A stretch of 6,157 nt of DNA. It comes from an uncultured Collinsella sp. GTDB taxonomy: Bacteria; Actinomycetota; Coriobacteriia; Coriobacteriales; Coriobacteriaceae. Below the pieces are notes generated by a model. The model searched no databases and was not told the DNA's origin. It saw nothing but the letters and a program-made list of their open reading frames with translations. The DNA is taken from contig CABSMB010000087.1 in the NCBI GenBank assembly GCA_902478705.1, positions 1-6,157 on the forward strand, read 5' to 3'. Positions within the stretch are counted from its first letter, which is position 1. Each line of letters opens with the position of its first letter. The translations under genes were made by a program, and so were the position numbers. This document shows positions 5,754 to 6,157 of the stretch, piece after piece.

Positions 5754-6157
5754 TTAGAGCATCACGCAGGCGATGGTCAGGATAACGGCGCAGACGACGG
5801 AGAGCGCGACGATGAGCTTAAGAGCAAACTTGAGCCAGGTCGTCCACTCGATCTTGGCCAGGGCGAGACCGCCCATGATGGCGCCGGAGGTCGGGGTGAA
5901 CAGGTTCACGACACCGATGGCGGCGGAGAAGATCATGACCATGACCTCGGGCGAGAAGCCGAGCTTAACAGCCAGCGGTCCCATGATGGGCATGGAGACG
6001 GTAGCCATACCGGAGGTCGAGGGGATCAGGAAGGACAGACCGAAGTAGACCAGGAAGCTCATGGGAGCGAAGATCACGCCGGAAAGGCCAGCCAGAGCAT
6101 TGGCGGCAGCGTCGAGGACGTAGACGTCGAGGCCGGTGCTAGCCATGAGGACGGAGA
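5754..6157 (-). CDS. YfcC/DcuC-like anaerobic carrier, C-terminal part
   Basis: Only about the last 134 codons are present. The frame is open to the window edge (codons for SVL precede the first ATG at 6146), so the N-terminus lies beyond 6157. The protein is strongly hydrophobic, with membrane segments around LSGVIFAPMSFLVYFGLSFLI, VMVMIFSAAIGVVNLF and LKLIVALSVVCAVILTIACV, and ends in the membrane. The conserved IPSTSGMATVSMPIMGPLA and NLFTPTSGAIMGGLALAKI blocks match the YfcC branch of the C4-dicarboxylate anaerobic carrier-like family: inner-membrane secondary transporters variously annotated as carriers of amino acids, peptides or organic acids. The substrate cannot be told from this fragment. 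The IPSTSG and TPTSG turns probably form the re-entrant substrate or ion site, by analogy with related ion-coupled carriers (inference). The TAA stop at 5756-5754 is followed by a hairpin-rich untranslated region. Confidence 0.82.
   Translation of the reverse strand, partial: SVLMASTGLDVYVLDAAANALAGLSGVIFAPMSFLVYFGLSFLIPSTSGMATVSMPIMGPLAVKLGFSPEVMVMIFSAAIGVVNLFTPTSGAIMGGLALAKIEWTTWLKFALKLIVALSVVCAVILTIACVML

Overview
This 6.2-kb window looks like a chromosomal core region of a moderately GC-rich actinobacterium. A Collinsella-like member of the Coriobacteriia fits best. That assignment is an inference from protein flavour and genome style: a pyrG-xerD pair as in Actinobacteria, a UPF0371 protein typical of fermentative gut bacteria, and intergenic spaces packed with GC-rich hairpins. 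It was not tested by a search. All five genes I can support lie on the minus strand, so transcription runs from high to low coordinates. The long plus-strand reading frames opposite them are shadows.

Layout in transcription order. At 6157-5754 is the C-terminal end of a YfcC/DcuC-like membrane carrier, cut by the window edge. It is followed by about 210 bases rich in hairpins (5544-5753), ending in a clear hairpin terminator (5502-5543). At 5197-3716 is a complete UPF0371/DUF1846 protein with its own -10 box, a good ribosome binding site and a terminator (3658-3696). At 3466-3128 is a small winged-helix regulator of 112 residues. It has a structured leader, a -10 box preceded by a tandem repeat, and a terminator (3071-3103). 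At 2949-1288 is CTP synthase (pyrG), followed after two bases by a XerD-type tyrosine recombinase (1285-344, GTG start). That pair forms a two-gene operon ending at an unusually long perfect hairpin (247-308) with a T-tract. The last 240 bases contain no gene. They carry three related palindromes, one close to a LexA/SOS box, and are probably the promoter region of a minus-strand gene lying left of position 1.

The genes do not form an obvious pathway. pyrG makes CTP, and xerD probably resolves chromosome dimers. The carrier and UPF0371 genes appear to be separate transcription units. I see no defence island, prophage, CRISPR array, tRNA or rRNA. The interest lies in the non-coding DNA: the SOS-box-like operator cluster (25-80), the 62-base hairpin after xerD, the tandem repeat in the regulator promoter, the 19-bp operator-like palindrome at 5544-5562, and the multi-hairpin RNA downstream of the carrier. 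None of these proves a new system.
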